7,110 bases of DNA from Desulfamplus sp. (GCA_015233755.1 JADFXA010000003.1:24698-31807), one strand, 5' to 3'. Shown: positions 1-5,227, counted from the stretch's first letter. The notes: generated by a model from the sequence alone, not told the origin. Numbers and translations: made by a program.

Positions 1-521
1 ATAGTCTCTTTTGCACCTTCAGGGCCTGTTCCTGAACCCATGAAAGGTTTATCAGAATATTTCATGGAGGCGTACATCATCTGTGCATTTCTCTTCTCAA
101 TTGCAATATCGTTAGGCTCTGCCATCATTCCGCCTGTTATGTCAATATAGGGGATTGAATAGGCAAGCTTGGCAAAATTCTGGTAATCTTGAAGAGTTGA
201 AGGTCTTCTACCGTCATCAAGATTATTAATAAAGGGGGCGCCATAGCAGGGCATAAATGCGATATTATCGCCGCCTATTACAACATTTTTTTCACTGTTT
301 CTGGCGTAAAGCGTAAACTCTGAAGGGGCATTTTTAATCTGTTCTTCAACAACTTTACGAGGAAAATAGACCCTTATTCCATCAACTCTACACCCTCCTT
401 TTGACAACACATCTCTTGCTGGTTCATATTTGATGTCAAGCCCGCAATTTTCAAGTATCTGCATGGTTGCCTCATGGATCTGCTCGGTCTGATCTTTCGT
501 GAAATATTCAAAATAACCCAA
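1..521 (-). CDS. MttB-superfamily corrinoid methyltransferase, N-terminal part (runs off left edge)
   Basis: Partial gene; 173 codons are visible. The protein begins MGYFEYFTKDQTEQIHEA and resembles the trimethylamine methyltransferase (MttB) superfamily: an N-terminal helix of the type 'IHEATMQILENCGLDI' (15-30), a 'VYFPRKVVEEQI' stretch (51-62), then 'FINNLDDGRRPSTLQDYQNF' (97-116) and 'IDITGGMMAEPNDI' (126-139), which fit the family's opening barrel region. Family members move a methyl group from a methylated or quaternary amine to a cobalamin-binding corrinoid protein in the cytoplasm. The start is TTG at 521-519: a GGAGGT ribosome site (533-528) lies 6 nt upstream and an in-frame TAG (542-540) excludes any longer frame. 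The first in-frame ATG is codon 20, which would cut conserved sequence. The pyrrolysine/UAG position lies beyond the window, so true trimethylamine methyltransferase cannot be separated from glycine betaine (MtgB), carnitine or proline betaine types. A sigma-54-like promoter lies upstream. Confidence 0.85.
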   Translation of the reverse strand, partial: MGYFEYFTKDQTEQIHEATMQILENCGLDIKYEPARDVLSKGGCRVDGIRVYFPRKVVEEQIKNAPSEFTLYARNSEKNVVIGGDNIAFMPCYGAPFINNLDDGRRPSTLQDYQNFAKLAYSIPYIDITGGMMAEPNDIAIEKRNAQMMYASMKYSDKPFMGSGTGPEGAKET

Positions 522-527
522 TTTATT

Positions 528-533
528 ACCTCC
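528..533 (-). promoter_or_regulatory. Ribosome binding site of the MttB-like gene, deciding a TTG start
   Basis: Read on the minus strand this is GGAGGT, 6 nt before the TTG at 521-519. Its near-perfect match to the anti-Shine-Dalgarno sequence, and the in-frame stop just upstream at 540-542, make the TTG the only credible start. Confidence 0.75.
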
Positions 534-616
534 AAAAATCTAAAGATAGGTTAAGCCACTATTGGCTGAAATATAAGAATAAAATGTTTCGTTATGCAAA
601 GATGGATAATTAATAT

Positions 617-632
617 TGCAAATAATATACCT
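617..632 (-). promoter_or_regulatory. Candidate sigma-54 (-24/-12) promoter for the MttB-like gene
   Basis: Minus strand reads AGGTATATTATTTGCA: GG (631-630), exactly 10 nt, then GC (619-618) inside TTGCA. The consensus is TGGCAC-N5-TTGCW; the invariant GG-N10-GC and the TTGCA half are present, while the CAC after GG is replaced by TAT. Transcription would begin near 606, giving a leader of about 85 nt. The divergent neighbour is a sigma-54 activator gene, which supports the call. The element resembles the one at 5040-5055. Confidence 0.55.
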
Positions 633-644
633 AAGAAAACCGAG

Positions 645-784
645 CCTGAAGTGACCTGAAACTTTAAAAGTATAAAAAAATTTTAATAACAATATCTATT
701 TTTATTAATTTTGATTGAATTATTTAATGATAAGTTTTAGATGAAAGAAACCTGAATAGGTGAAAGCTTTAAGAGTGAGGCTCT
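645..784. promoter_or_regulatory. Candidate activator-binding region upstream of the sigma-54-like promoter
   Basis: Short repeats lie 14 to about 150 bp upstream of the -24 element: tandem CCTGAA at 645-650 and 655-660 with a 10-bp period, ACTTT-A-AAAGT at 661-671, ACCT-GAAT-AGGT at 750-761, and AGAG-TGAGG-CTCT at 772-784. Enhancer-binding proteins usually bind inverted repeats about 80-200 bp upstream of the promoter, so the last two are at the expected distance. That the adjacent regulator binds here is inference; each motif is short and the region is AT-rich. Confidence 0.3.
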
Positions 785-826
785 AACAGTTTTAATACAG
801 TGCTGAAAAACTAAAAAAATTTTAAT
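673..826. repeat. 15-bp A-tract direct repeat, two copies
   Basis: TAAAAAAATTTTAAT occurs exactly at 673-687 and again at 812-826 (start-to-start distance 139 bp). A third TTTTAAT lies near 790. Tracts of A7T4 bend DNA intrinsically, so a role in looping between activator sites and promoter is possible. The low complexity makes coincidence plausible. Confidence 0.45.
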
Positions 827-841
827 CGACAGAAATTTTTC

Positions 842-846
842 AAGGA
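842..846 (+). promoter_or_regulatory. Ribosome binding site of the regulator gene
   Basis: AAGGA with 10 nt to the ATG at 857. Moderate strength; it supports this start, which places a complete PAS domain about 25 residues into the protein. Confidence 0.5.
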
Positions 847-856
847 TTTTGTCATA

Positions 857-2035
857 ATGATCGAACTGCAGAACAAACTAATCAAAGAAAAACTCCAATT
901 TCATGATATTGACATTTCAACAATACTCTTTCACCTTCATGAAGGTGTATTGATTACAGATACAGAAGGCACTATTCTCTACTACAATACCACCCAATCC
1001 CAAATTGATGATATTGACATTGACTATGCCATCGGAAAAAAAATCACCGATCTCTATAGGCTCAGCGAAAGCGATAGCACGACCATGCGGTGCATCAGAA
1101 CATCTAAGCCTGTAAGAAACCATGTGATGATATATCAGTCAAGTTCTGGAAAAGTTGCAAATGCAATAAGCAATGTATTTCCTCTGTTCAGAAATGGCCA
1201 GATTATCGGAGCAATAAGTTTTACCAAAGACTATCAAATGCTTGAAAACATTGTATCCATGTGTCAGTCACCAGAAGTTGGTTCTGCAAGAGATCAGATG
1301 CCAATGATAATAAGGCGTCCAATAAAAAAAATGAAATTACGTGATAACGGCACCCGTTTTACTTTCACAGATTTAGTGGGCTCTAATCCAAAACTTATTA
1401 ATGCCATCAATATGGCAAAATTAGCTGCAGATTCACCATCTCCTGTAATGCTTTCAGGAGAGACAGGAACGGGTAAAGAGATATTTGCACAATCCATACA
1501 CAATTGCAGTAAAGCATCGAAAGAGCGATTCATACCCATTAACTGCTCTGCCATACCGGAGAATCTTCTGGAAGGGATACTTTTTGGGACATCAAAAGGT
1601 GCATTCACAGGCTCAATAGATAAGGCTGGGCTGTTTGAACAGGCAAATGGTGGAACAATTTTCTTAGATGAACTTGACTCAATGCCAATATCCCTACAAT
1701 CCAAAGTATTACGGGTCGTTCAAGAAAAAAGAGTTCGCCGGCTTGGCTCCCTTGAAGAGACAGAATTGAACGTAAAGATTATAAGTACAGTGAGCAAAGA
1801 CCCTGACACAATAATAAAAAACGGTGCTCTTCGTCTTGATCTGTTCTATCGAATGGGAGTTGTTTTTATACTTATTCCACCATTAAGAGAGCGTATGGAT
1901 GATATAAGTTCATTGGTCTGTCATTTTATAAGAAAATTCAATGGACAGCTTGGTGAGGAGGTAAAGGATATTTCAGACCGGGTTAAAGAGGTTTTTTATG
2001 ACTATCCCTGGCCAGGAAATGTGCAGAGAGCTTGA
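857..2035 (+). CDS. Sigma-54-dependent transcriptional activator, PAS and AAA+ part (frameshifted gene, 5' fragment)
   Basis: This 392-residue frame encodes the sensor and motor parts of a RocR-like enhancer-binding protein that opens sigma-54 promoters by ATP hydrolysis. A PAS domain covers about 25-130 (core 'HEGVLITDTEGTILYYN' at 28-44). The AAA+ domain starts near 170, with Walker A GETGTGKE (201-208), the sigma-54 contact loop GAFTGS (248-253; the family norm is GAFTGA), Walker B FLDEL (269-273) and the arginine-finger region RLDLFYR (326-332) followed by PPLRER (341-346). The frame then reads WPGNV (385-389) and breaks into QRA and a stop, where the family continues RELEHV. That continuation is present in the next frame from 2025. 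Alone, this product would lack part of sensor II and the DNA-binding domain. It is divergent from the MttB-like gene and convergent with the aldehyde oxidoreductase gene. The PAS ligand is unknown. Confidence 0.85.
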   Translation: MIELQNKLIKEKLQFHDIDISTILFHLHEGVLITDTEGTILYYNTTQSQIDDIDIDYAIGKKITDLYRLSESDSTTMRCIRTSKPVRNHVMIYQSSSGKVANAISNVFPLFRNGQIIGAISFTKDYQMLENIVSMCQSPEVGSARDQMPMIIRRPIKKMKLRDNGTRFTFTDLVGSNPKLINAINMAKLAADSPSPVMLSGETGTGKEIFAQSIHNCSKASKERFIPINCSAIPENLLEGILFGTSKGAFTGSIDKAGLFEQANGGTIFLDELDSMPISLQSKVLRVVQEKRVRRLGSLEETELNVKIISTVSKDPDTIIKNGALRLDLFYRMGVVFILIPPLRERMDDISSLVCHFIRKFNGQLGEEVKDISDRVKEVFYDYPWPGNVQRA

Positions 2036-2471
2036 GCATGTAATAGAGGGAGCAATGAACATTGTCAATGGAGAACAGACCATCAGAATAAACCATCTTC
2101 CATGCCATGTCCTGAATATGCTTAAAGCATCAAAGCATATTACAGGGGATGAGAGCAGTTTTTCAAAATATGGCAGTGATTTTACAAAAGAGTGTCAAGA
2201 TTTAAACATAACACTCAAAACATCCAATTATGGTAATCCTGCAGTGGTAGTATCATCCTCATCTGAACGACCAATTAAAACAATGACCCTTTCTGAAAGC
2301 CAGTGTGCAAATGAAAATGAGTGTATCTGCAATGCACTTAAAGCCACAAATGGCAATGCTGCCAAAGCCGCCAGAATACTTGGTTTATCTCCACAGTCTT
2401 TTCATTACAAAGTAAAGAAATACCGTATAAATAAAAAACAATTTGCTGCTGACAGCTCAAATGATGATTAG
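1998..2471 (+). CDS. Sigma-54 activator, sensor II end and Fis-type DNA-binding domain (frameshifted gene, 3' fragment)
   Basis: The open frame runs from an ATG at 1998, but homology begins only at the AGA codon at 2025: RELEHVIEGAMNIV directly continues the WPGNV of the upstream frame. The first nine codons are out-of-frame reading of the AAA+ coding sequence, and the ATG has no clear ribosome site, so independent translation is doubtful. The C-terminal Fis-type helix-turn-helix reads CNALKATNGNAAKAARILGL followed by SPQSFHYKVKKYRI (fragment residues 111-144). With one base removed near 2024 the full protein would be 537 residues, a normal length for PAS-AAA+-Fis regulators. The 148 codons after the shift stay open and family-like, so the break is recent, artefactual or bypassed. 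The last codons overlap the minus-strand terminator of the neighbouring operon. Confidence 0.7.
   Translation: MTIPGQEMCRELEHVIEGAMNIVNGEQTIRINHLPCHVLNMLKASKHITGDESSFSKYGSDFTKECQDLNITLKTSNYGNPAVVVSSSSERPIKTMTLSESQCANENECICNALKATNGNAAKAARILGLSPQSFHYKVKKYRINKKQFAADSSNDD
2021..2035 (+). other. Single-base frameshift site in the regulator gene
   Basis: Sequence GTGCAGAGAGCTTGA. Read as is it gives V-Q-R-A-stop. Removing C2024 gives GTG AGA GAG CTT (V-R-E-L), and removing A2025 gives GTG CGA GAG CTT, also V-R-E-L. Either restores the invariant GNVREL sensor II motif. No convincing slippery heptamer is present. A shift at GCT|TGA would give VQRAEHV and still lose the sensor II arginine position. 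Confidence 0.8.
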
Positions 2472-2506
2472 ATATCATTTAATGGTGAATAAGTGTCAGC
2501 AGCAAA
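2442..2506 (-). terminator. Rho-independent terminator of the aldehyde oxidoreductase operon
   Basis: A perfect 13-bp inverted repeat has arms 2442-2454 (TTTGCTGCTGACA) and 2494-2506, enclosing 39 nt that hold a second hairpin (AAATGAT 2459-2465 with ATCATTT 2474-2480). On the minus strand the stem is followed by TTGTTTTTTATTTAT, a good U-tract, so it should stop transcription coming from the gene ending at 2519. On the plus strand it is followed by GAAAAATACG, so it would be a poor terminator for the regulator. It overlaps the final codons and stop of the regulator frame. Confidence 0.75.
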
Positions 2507-2518
2507 GAAAAATACGAA

Positions 2519-4492
2519 CTATTTAAACATTGAACAAAGAGCAACATCCTCAAGCCCTTGAGATTTCAAGGTCTCTTTTGTGGGAATGCCGTTATTGTCC
2601 CATCCTCTTACTTTATAATAAGCATCAAGCATCCCATCAAGCTGTTTGCGAGGAATCGAGTGCCCTTCATTTGGTCCACTTGGCACAGGCTCTTCTGAAA
2701 AACGTAAAGGCGGATAATCCATTGCTCTTCCAAAATCTGGAATCTCTCGTGCAGAAAAAGCACGGGTAAGATGCCATATTTTTTCTGAAACTTTCATCAG
2801 CTCTTCCCATGTTTTATTATCACCTGTTATGTAGCTGTAAAGTTCAGCGTAATTTTCAACCTCAAACCCAAGCTCCATAAGCTGAAGCCTGCATATTCCA
2901 AGAACATCAAAAAGGGGTCTGGTATGTTGGGATTTTGAAACATTTATTGCTGCTTGTTCACCTGTTGTGGCAGATTTTTCTCGTTTTCCTGCACAGGCTC
3001 CGGCAGTGATGAGATCATGAACATTTGCAGCAGAACCAGCCATGTCATGCCCAAGAACCCATGCCCTGTTATGGTGGGCACCTATATCAGCCGTCATATA
3101 GGCAAGCATCATGGAAGGTGCGTTTCTACACTCATAACCTGTCCACTCAAGCCCCTTGACATGAATTGCAAATTTTTCAGAACCCTTCCCTATTTTCTCA
3201 GAGGCTATTTTTACACCATCTGCTAAGAGATCACCAAGTCCCTTACGATCAGCTATTAAATTTATAAGATAGACAATAGATTCCAGATCGCCAAAAGCCA
3301 CATTTTTTCCAATCTCTTCACAAGTTAATATGCCCTTTTCAAAACACTCAATTGTCCATGCTATTACAGAAGCAGTAGATATGGTATCCAACCCAAGTTC
3401 ATCACAAAGATAGTTAGCGTAGGCAACATCTTCAATGGTTTGCAAAAAACAGCTTCCGCCAAAAAGCGAAATAGTCTCAAATTCAGGACCTTCCATGTAG
3501 GCATCTCCTGATTTTGTCTTTGTGTGTCCGTATTTTCCGCATGGTGTCGGGCAACAAAAACACCCCTTATCTGTAATTTTAAGGCGGTTGATAATTGCCT
3601 CGCCATTTATATTATTGCTATGTTCAATGTGAGATGTTTTAAAATTTTTTGTTGGAAATGCACCAACATCGTTTACCCAATCTGTAATTCCAGCGGTTCC
3701 TTGCGGTGTCCATCCTTTAAATCCTGGTTTGGAGAAGACTATCTGGTAAGCCTCTTTTCCTTTTTTATATGCTTTTTCTACATCAAAGAGTGGAATTGAG
3801 CCTGTTCCCCGAACTGCAATAGCTTTGATGTTTTTGGCTCCAAGCACAACCCCGATTCCGGTTCTTCCTGCCTGACGACCAAAGTCATGGGTAATGCACG
3901 AAAATTTGACATGTTTCTCACCAGCAGGACCTATGGTTATAATCTGGAAATCCTCCCCTAAATCCTTTTTAATCATCTCTTCGGTAACCATTGAGCCTTT
4001 ATTCCAATATTTCTGGGCAGACCTTATCTCAACCACATCATCATCAATAAAAATATATCTTGGCTCCTTTGCTTTGCCTTTTAATACCAAGACATCATAT
4101 CCGGCATATTTGAGAGCTGGGCCAAAATGTCCGCCCATGTTACTATCTGCATATCCTCCTGTTGATGGTGATTTCGTTCCAAAATGGGTCTTGCCACTGG
4201 CTGGAAGAAAGTGGCCTGTCAAGGGGCCAGTGGTAGCAAGAAAAATGTTATCTTCACTTAAAGGATCTGTTCCCTGAGGAATCTCATCAAACAGCATTTT
4301 TGCGACAAAGCCTCTGCCACCAATAAAGTCATCACGCATTTTTTTCGGCAGCGGCTCTTTTACGATCTCTTCCTTTGTCAGATCAATTCTCAAGATTTTG
4401 CCAGCATATCCATTTATAAGAGGATAACCTCCATCCATTTTGTCCGAATCGCCATATCCAGTTGTTCCGACGTTTTTATTATATCCATTCAT
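2519..4492 (-). CDS. aor: Aldehyde ferredoxin oxidoreductase, tungsten-type, large subunit
   Basis: A 657-residue member of the AOR family, enzymes that oxidise aldehydes to carboxylic acids (or reduce acids) at a tungstopterin centre and pass electrons to a nearby [4Fe-4S] cluster. The N-terminal domain contains GKILRIDLT (31-39), FIGGRGF (56-62), THFGTKSPSTGGYADSNMGG (102-121) and LKYAGYDVLVLKG (127-139), typical of the pterin-binding first domain. The cluster ligands are visible as C311-x2-C314-x3-C318 and C534 in DVLGIC, matching the CxxCxxxC plus DxxGLC pattern of the Pyrococcus enzyme. EGPEFET (334-340) and GAHHNRA (471-477) fall where the family carries its active-site Glu and His. The ATG at 4492 has AGGAG about 11 nt upstream, inside the end of the preceding gene, and lies 2 nt after that gene's stop, so translation is probably coupled. 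The start adds about 25 residues before the usual beginning. The substrate cannot be read from sequence; some relatives have other roles (for example benzoyl-CoA reductase BamB). Confidence 0.88.
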   Translation of the reverse strand: MNGYNKNVGTTGYGDSDKMDGGYPLINGYAGKILRIDLTKEEIVKEPLPKKMRDDFIGGRGFVAKMLFDEIPQGTDPLSEDNIFLATTGPLTGHFLPASGKTHFGTKSPSTGGYADSNMGGHFGPALKYAGYDVLVLKGKAKEPRYIFIDDDVVEIRSAQKYWNKGSMVTEEMIKKDLGEDFQIITIGPAGEKHVKFSCITHDFGRQAGRTGIGVVLGAKNIKAIAVRGTGSIPLFDVEKAYKKGKEAYQIVFSKPGFKGWTPQGTAGITDWVNDVGAFPTKNFKTSHIEHSNNINGEAIINRLKITDKGCFCCPTPCGKYGHTKTKSGDAYMEGPEFETISLFGGSCFLQTIEDVAYANYLCDELGLDTISTASVIAWTIECFEKGILTCEEIGKNVAFGDLESIVYLINLIADRKGLGDLLADGVKIASEKIGKGSEKFAIHVKGLEWTGYECRNAPSMMLAYMTADIGAHHNRAWVLGHDMAGSAANVHDLITAGACAGKREKSATTGEQAAINVSKSQHTRPLFDVLGICRLQLMELGFEVENYAELYSYITGDNKTWEELMKVSEKIWHLTRAFSAREIPDFGRAMDYPPLRFSEEPVPSGPNEGHSIPRKQLDGMLDAYYKVRGWDNNGIPTKETLKSQGLEDVALCSMFK

Positions 4493-4494
4493 GA

Positions 4495-4923
4495 TCAGGC
4501 AATCTCCTTTTCCATCTTTTTAACGTCTATATCTCCATCCTCAACTGATATGATGGCATCACGTGGACATGATTCCACGCACGCTTTGCAGAGAATACAT
4601 TTGAATGGAGTATTAAAATCCTTATGCGTCATCATAACTCCTTTCGGGCATGCATCTGTACACGCCATGCAGGATATACACTCATCTTCATTTAGAATAT
4701 AAACACCTGCATCATTTATCTGAATTGCATCAACAGGACAGGTTTCAGCACATACGCCACACTGATCGCAAAGATGGATCAGATACTTACCTGGAGATGG
4801 AAACAGCCCTTCAATTTTTAACATCCCCTTTGAAGGGCTAACAGTGCTGAAATTCTCCAGACTGCATGAGAGTCTGCACGTCCCACATCCTGAACATTTT
4901 TCATTTATTGCTGATAGTTTCAT
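4495..4923 (-). CDS. Polyferredoxin-type 4x[4Fe-4S] electron-transfer subunit of the aldehyde oxidoreductase (AorA-like)
   Basis: A 142-residue cytoplasmic protein with no signal peptide or membrane segment. It has four complete CxxCxxCxxxC motifs: C10-13-16-20, C52-55-58-62, C82-85-88-92 and C109-112-115-119. The last three Cys of motifs 2-4 are followed by proline, as in bacterial ferredoxin folds. Sixteen cysteines suit four [4Fe-4S] clusters. It resembles the HycB/DmsB-like iron-sulfur subunits and in particular the small AorA subunit that accompanies the tungsten subunit in Aromatoleum aromaticum. It is transcribed just ahead of the AOR gene with a 2-nt gap, so it probably carries electrons to or from that enzyme. 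No FAD/NADH subunit (AorC-like) is present in the window. The ribosome site is weak: AGGGA about 11 nt before the ATG. A 10-bp inverted repeat lies inside the coding sequence at 4805-4839. Confidence 0.85.
   Translation of the reverse strand: MKLSAINEKCSGCGTCRLSCSLENFSTVSPSKGMLKIEGLFPSPGKYLIHLCDQCGVCAETCPVDAIQINDAGVYILNEDECISCMACTDACPKGVMMTHKDFNTPFKCILCKACVESCPRDAIISVEDGDIDVKKMEKEIA
4504..4510 (-). promoter_or_regulatory. Ribosome binding site of the aldehyde oxidoreductase gene within the end of the Fe-S gene
   Basis: Minus strand AAAGGAG, 11 nt before the ATG at 4492-4490. It supports this ATG over the in-frame ATG at codon 19 (4438-4436), which has no purine-rich site upstream. Its position in the last codons of the preceding gene suggests translational coupling. 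Confidence 0.6.
4805..4839 (-). repeat. 10-bp inverted repeat inside the Fe-S subunit gene
   Basis: AGCCCTTCAA (4805-4814) and TTGAAGGGCT (4830-4839) are perfect complements separated by 15 nt. In the mRNA the hairpin covers codons 29-40, just after the first cysteine motif. There is no U-tract after it, so it is not a terminator. A role in mRNA folding or processing is possible, and chance occurrence cannot be excluded. Confidence 0.45.
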
Positions 4924-5039
4924 AGAATTTTACGTCCCTATATTTATTATAATAGTGGTTGGTTGTATTTTATTCATAAAATTTATCATATCATCAAAAC
5001 CATATAACCATAATGATGAAATGACTATTTACTTTAATT

Positions 5040-5055
5040 AGCAAACTACATACCA
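5040..5055 (-). promoter_or_regulatory. Candidate sigma-54 (-24/-12) promoter for the Fe-S/aldehyde oxidoreductase operon
   Basis: Minus strand reads TGGTATGTAGTTTGCT: GG (5054-5053), 10 nt, GC (5042-5041), in the frame TGG....TTGCW. Relative to TGGCACG-N4-TTGCW only the CAC part differs. Transcription would begin near 5029, leaving a leader of about 105 nt before the ATG at 4923. A sigma-54 activator gene lies convergent to this operon, making it a possible regulator. The sequence matches the element at 617-632 at 11 of the 14 core positions. Confidence 0.6.
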
Positions 5056-5099
5056 AACCAGATTAGAATACCCCCTTATTATGATGATTCATTAAATTC

Positions 5100-5213
5100 A
5101 TGAATAAAGATATTAAAGATAAATGTGCATCTAAGCCCTATTGTAATTTAGCACTATTTAAAGTAGTAAATAATGGAAAGATTAAAGAAGCTATTAAGAC
5201 AAGGAGCTGTTGA
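5100..5213 (+). CDS. Possible 37-residue small cysteine-containing protein (unrecognised)
   Basis: An ATG at 5100 opens 37 codons to TGA at 5211-5213. The product begins MNKDIKDKCASKPYCNLALF and ends in KTRSC. It is basic, lacks a membrane segment and has Cys at 9, 15 and 37. A composition of charged residues plus a plausible helix (KIKEAIK) looks protein-like for an AT-rich intergenic stretch. Against it: no ribosome site is visible, and an in-frame stop at 5085-5087 prevents an earlier start. I do not recognise a family. It might be a remnant of a longer gene or chance. It lies upstream of pgi on the same strand with a gap of 87 nt. Confidence 0.25.
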   Translation: MNKDIKDKCASKPYCNLALFKVVNNGKIKEAIKTRSC

Positions 5214-5227
5214 GTGCAGTAAAAAAA

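Larger units (their letters stand above)
522..856. other. Divergent AT-rich intergenic region between the MttB-like gene and the regulator
   Basis: No coding frame is supported here. It contains the -24/-12 element (617-632), three CCTGAA hexamers (645-650 and 655-660, one helical turn apart, and 751-756), an inverted repeat ACCT-GAAT-AGGT (750-761), an interrupted palindrome AGAG-TGAGG-CTCT (772-784), and a 15-bp A-tract direct repeat (673-687 and 812-826). A weak sigma-70-like pair for the regulator may be TTGAAT (715-720) and TAGATG (738-743) with 17 bp between them, but the -10 match is poor. Confidence 0.6.

Noticed and set aside
522..856. CRISPR or transposon-end repeats in the divergent intergenic region
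   Set aside because: The repeats are too short, irregular and low in complexity; no transposase or regular spacing is present.
1294..1704. 136-codon open frame on the minus strand
   Set aside because: It lies wholly antisense to the AAA+ domain of the regulator, whose motifs are intact; the translation has no recognisable domain.
2021..2040. Programmed +1 frameshift of the prfB type at GCT TGA
   Set aside because: Slippage there would give VQRAEHV rather than VRELEHV, losing the conserved sensor II sequence, and GCT to CTT re-pairing by the alanine tRNA is unlikely.
3894..4277. 127-codon open frame on the plus strand
   Set aside because: Antisense to the N-terminal domain of the aldehyde oxidoreductase; no ribosome site or family resemblance. 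The same applies to the shorter plus-strand frames at 2530-2769, 2954-3226 and 3524-3799.
4650..5041. Two short plus-strand frames opposite and beyond the Fe-S gene
   Set aside because: The first is antisense to cysteine-rich coding sequence and its His-rich product is a mirror of Cys codons; the second starts inside the Fe-S gene and runs across its promoter with no support.
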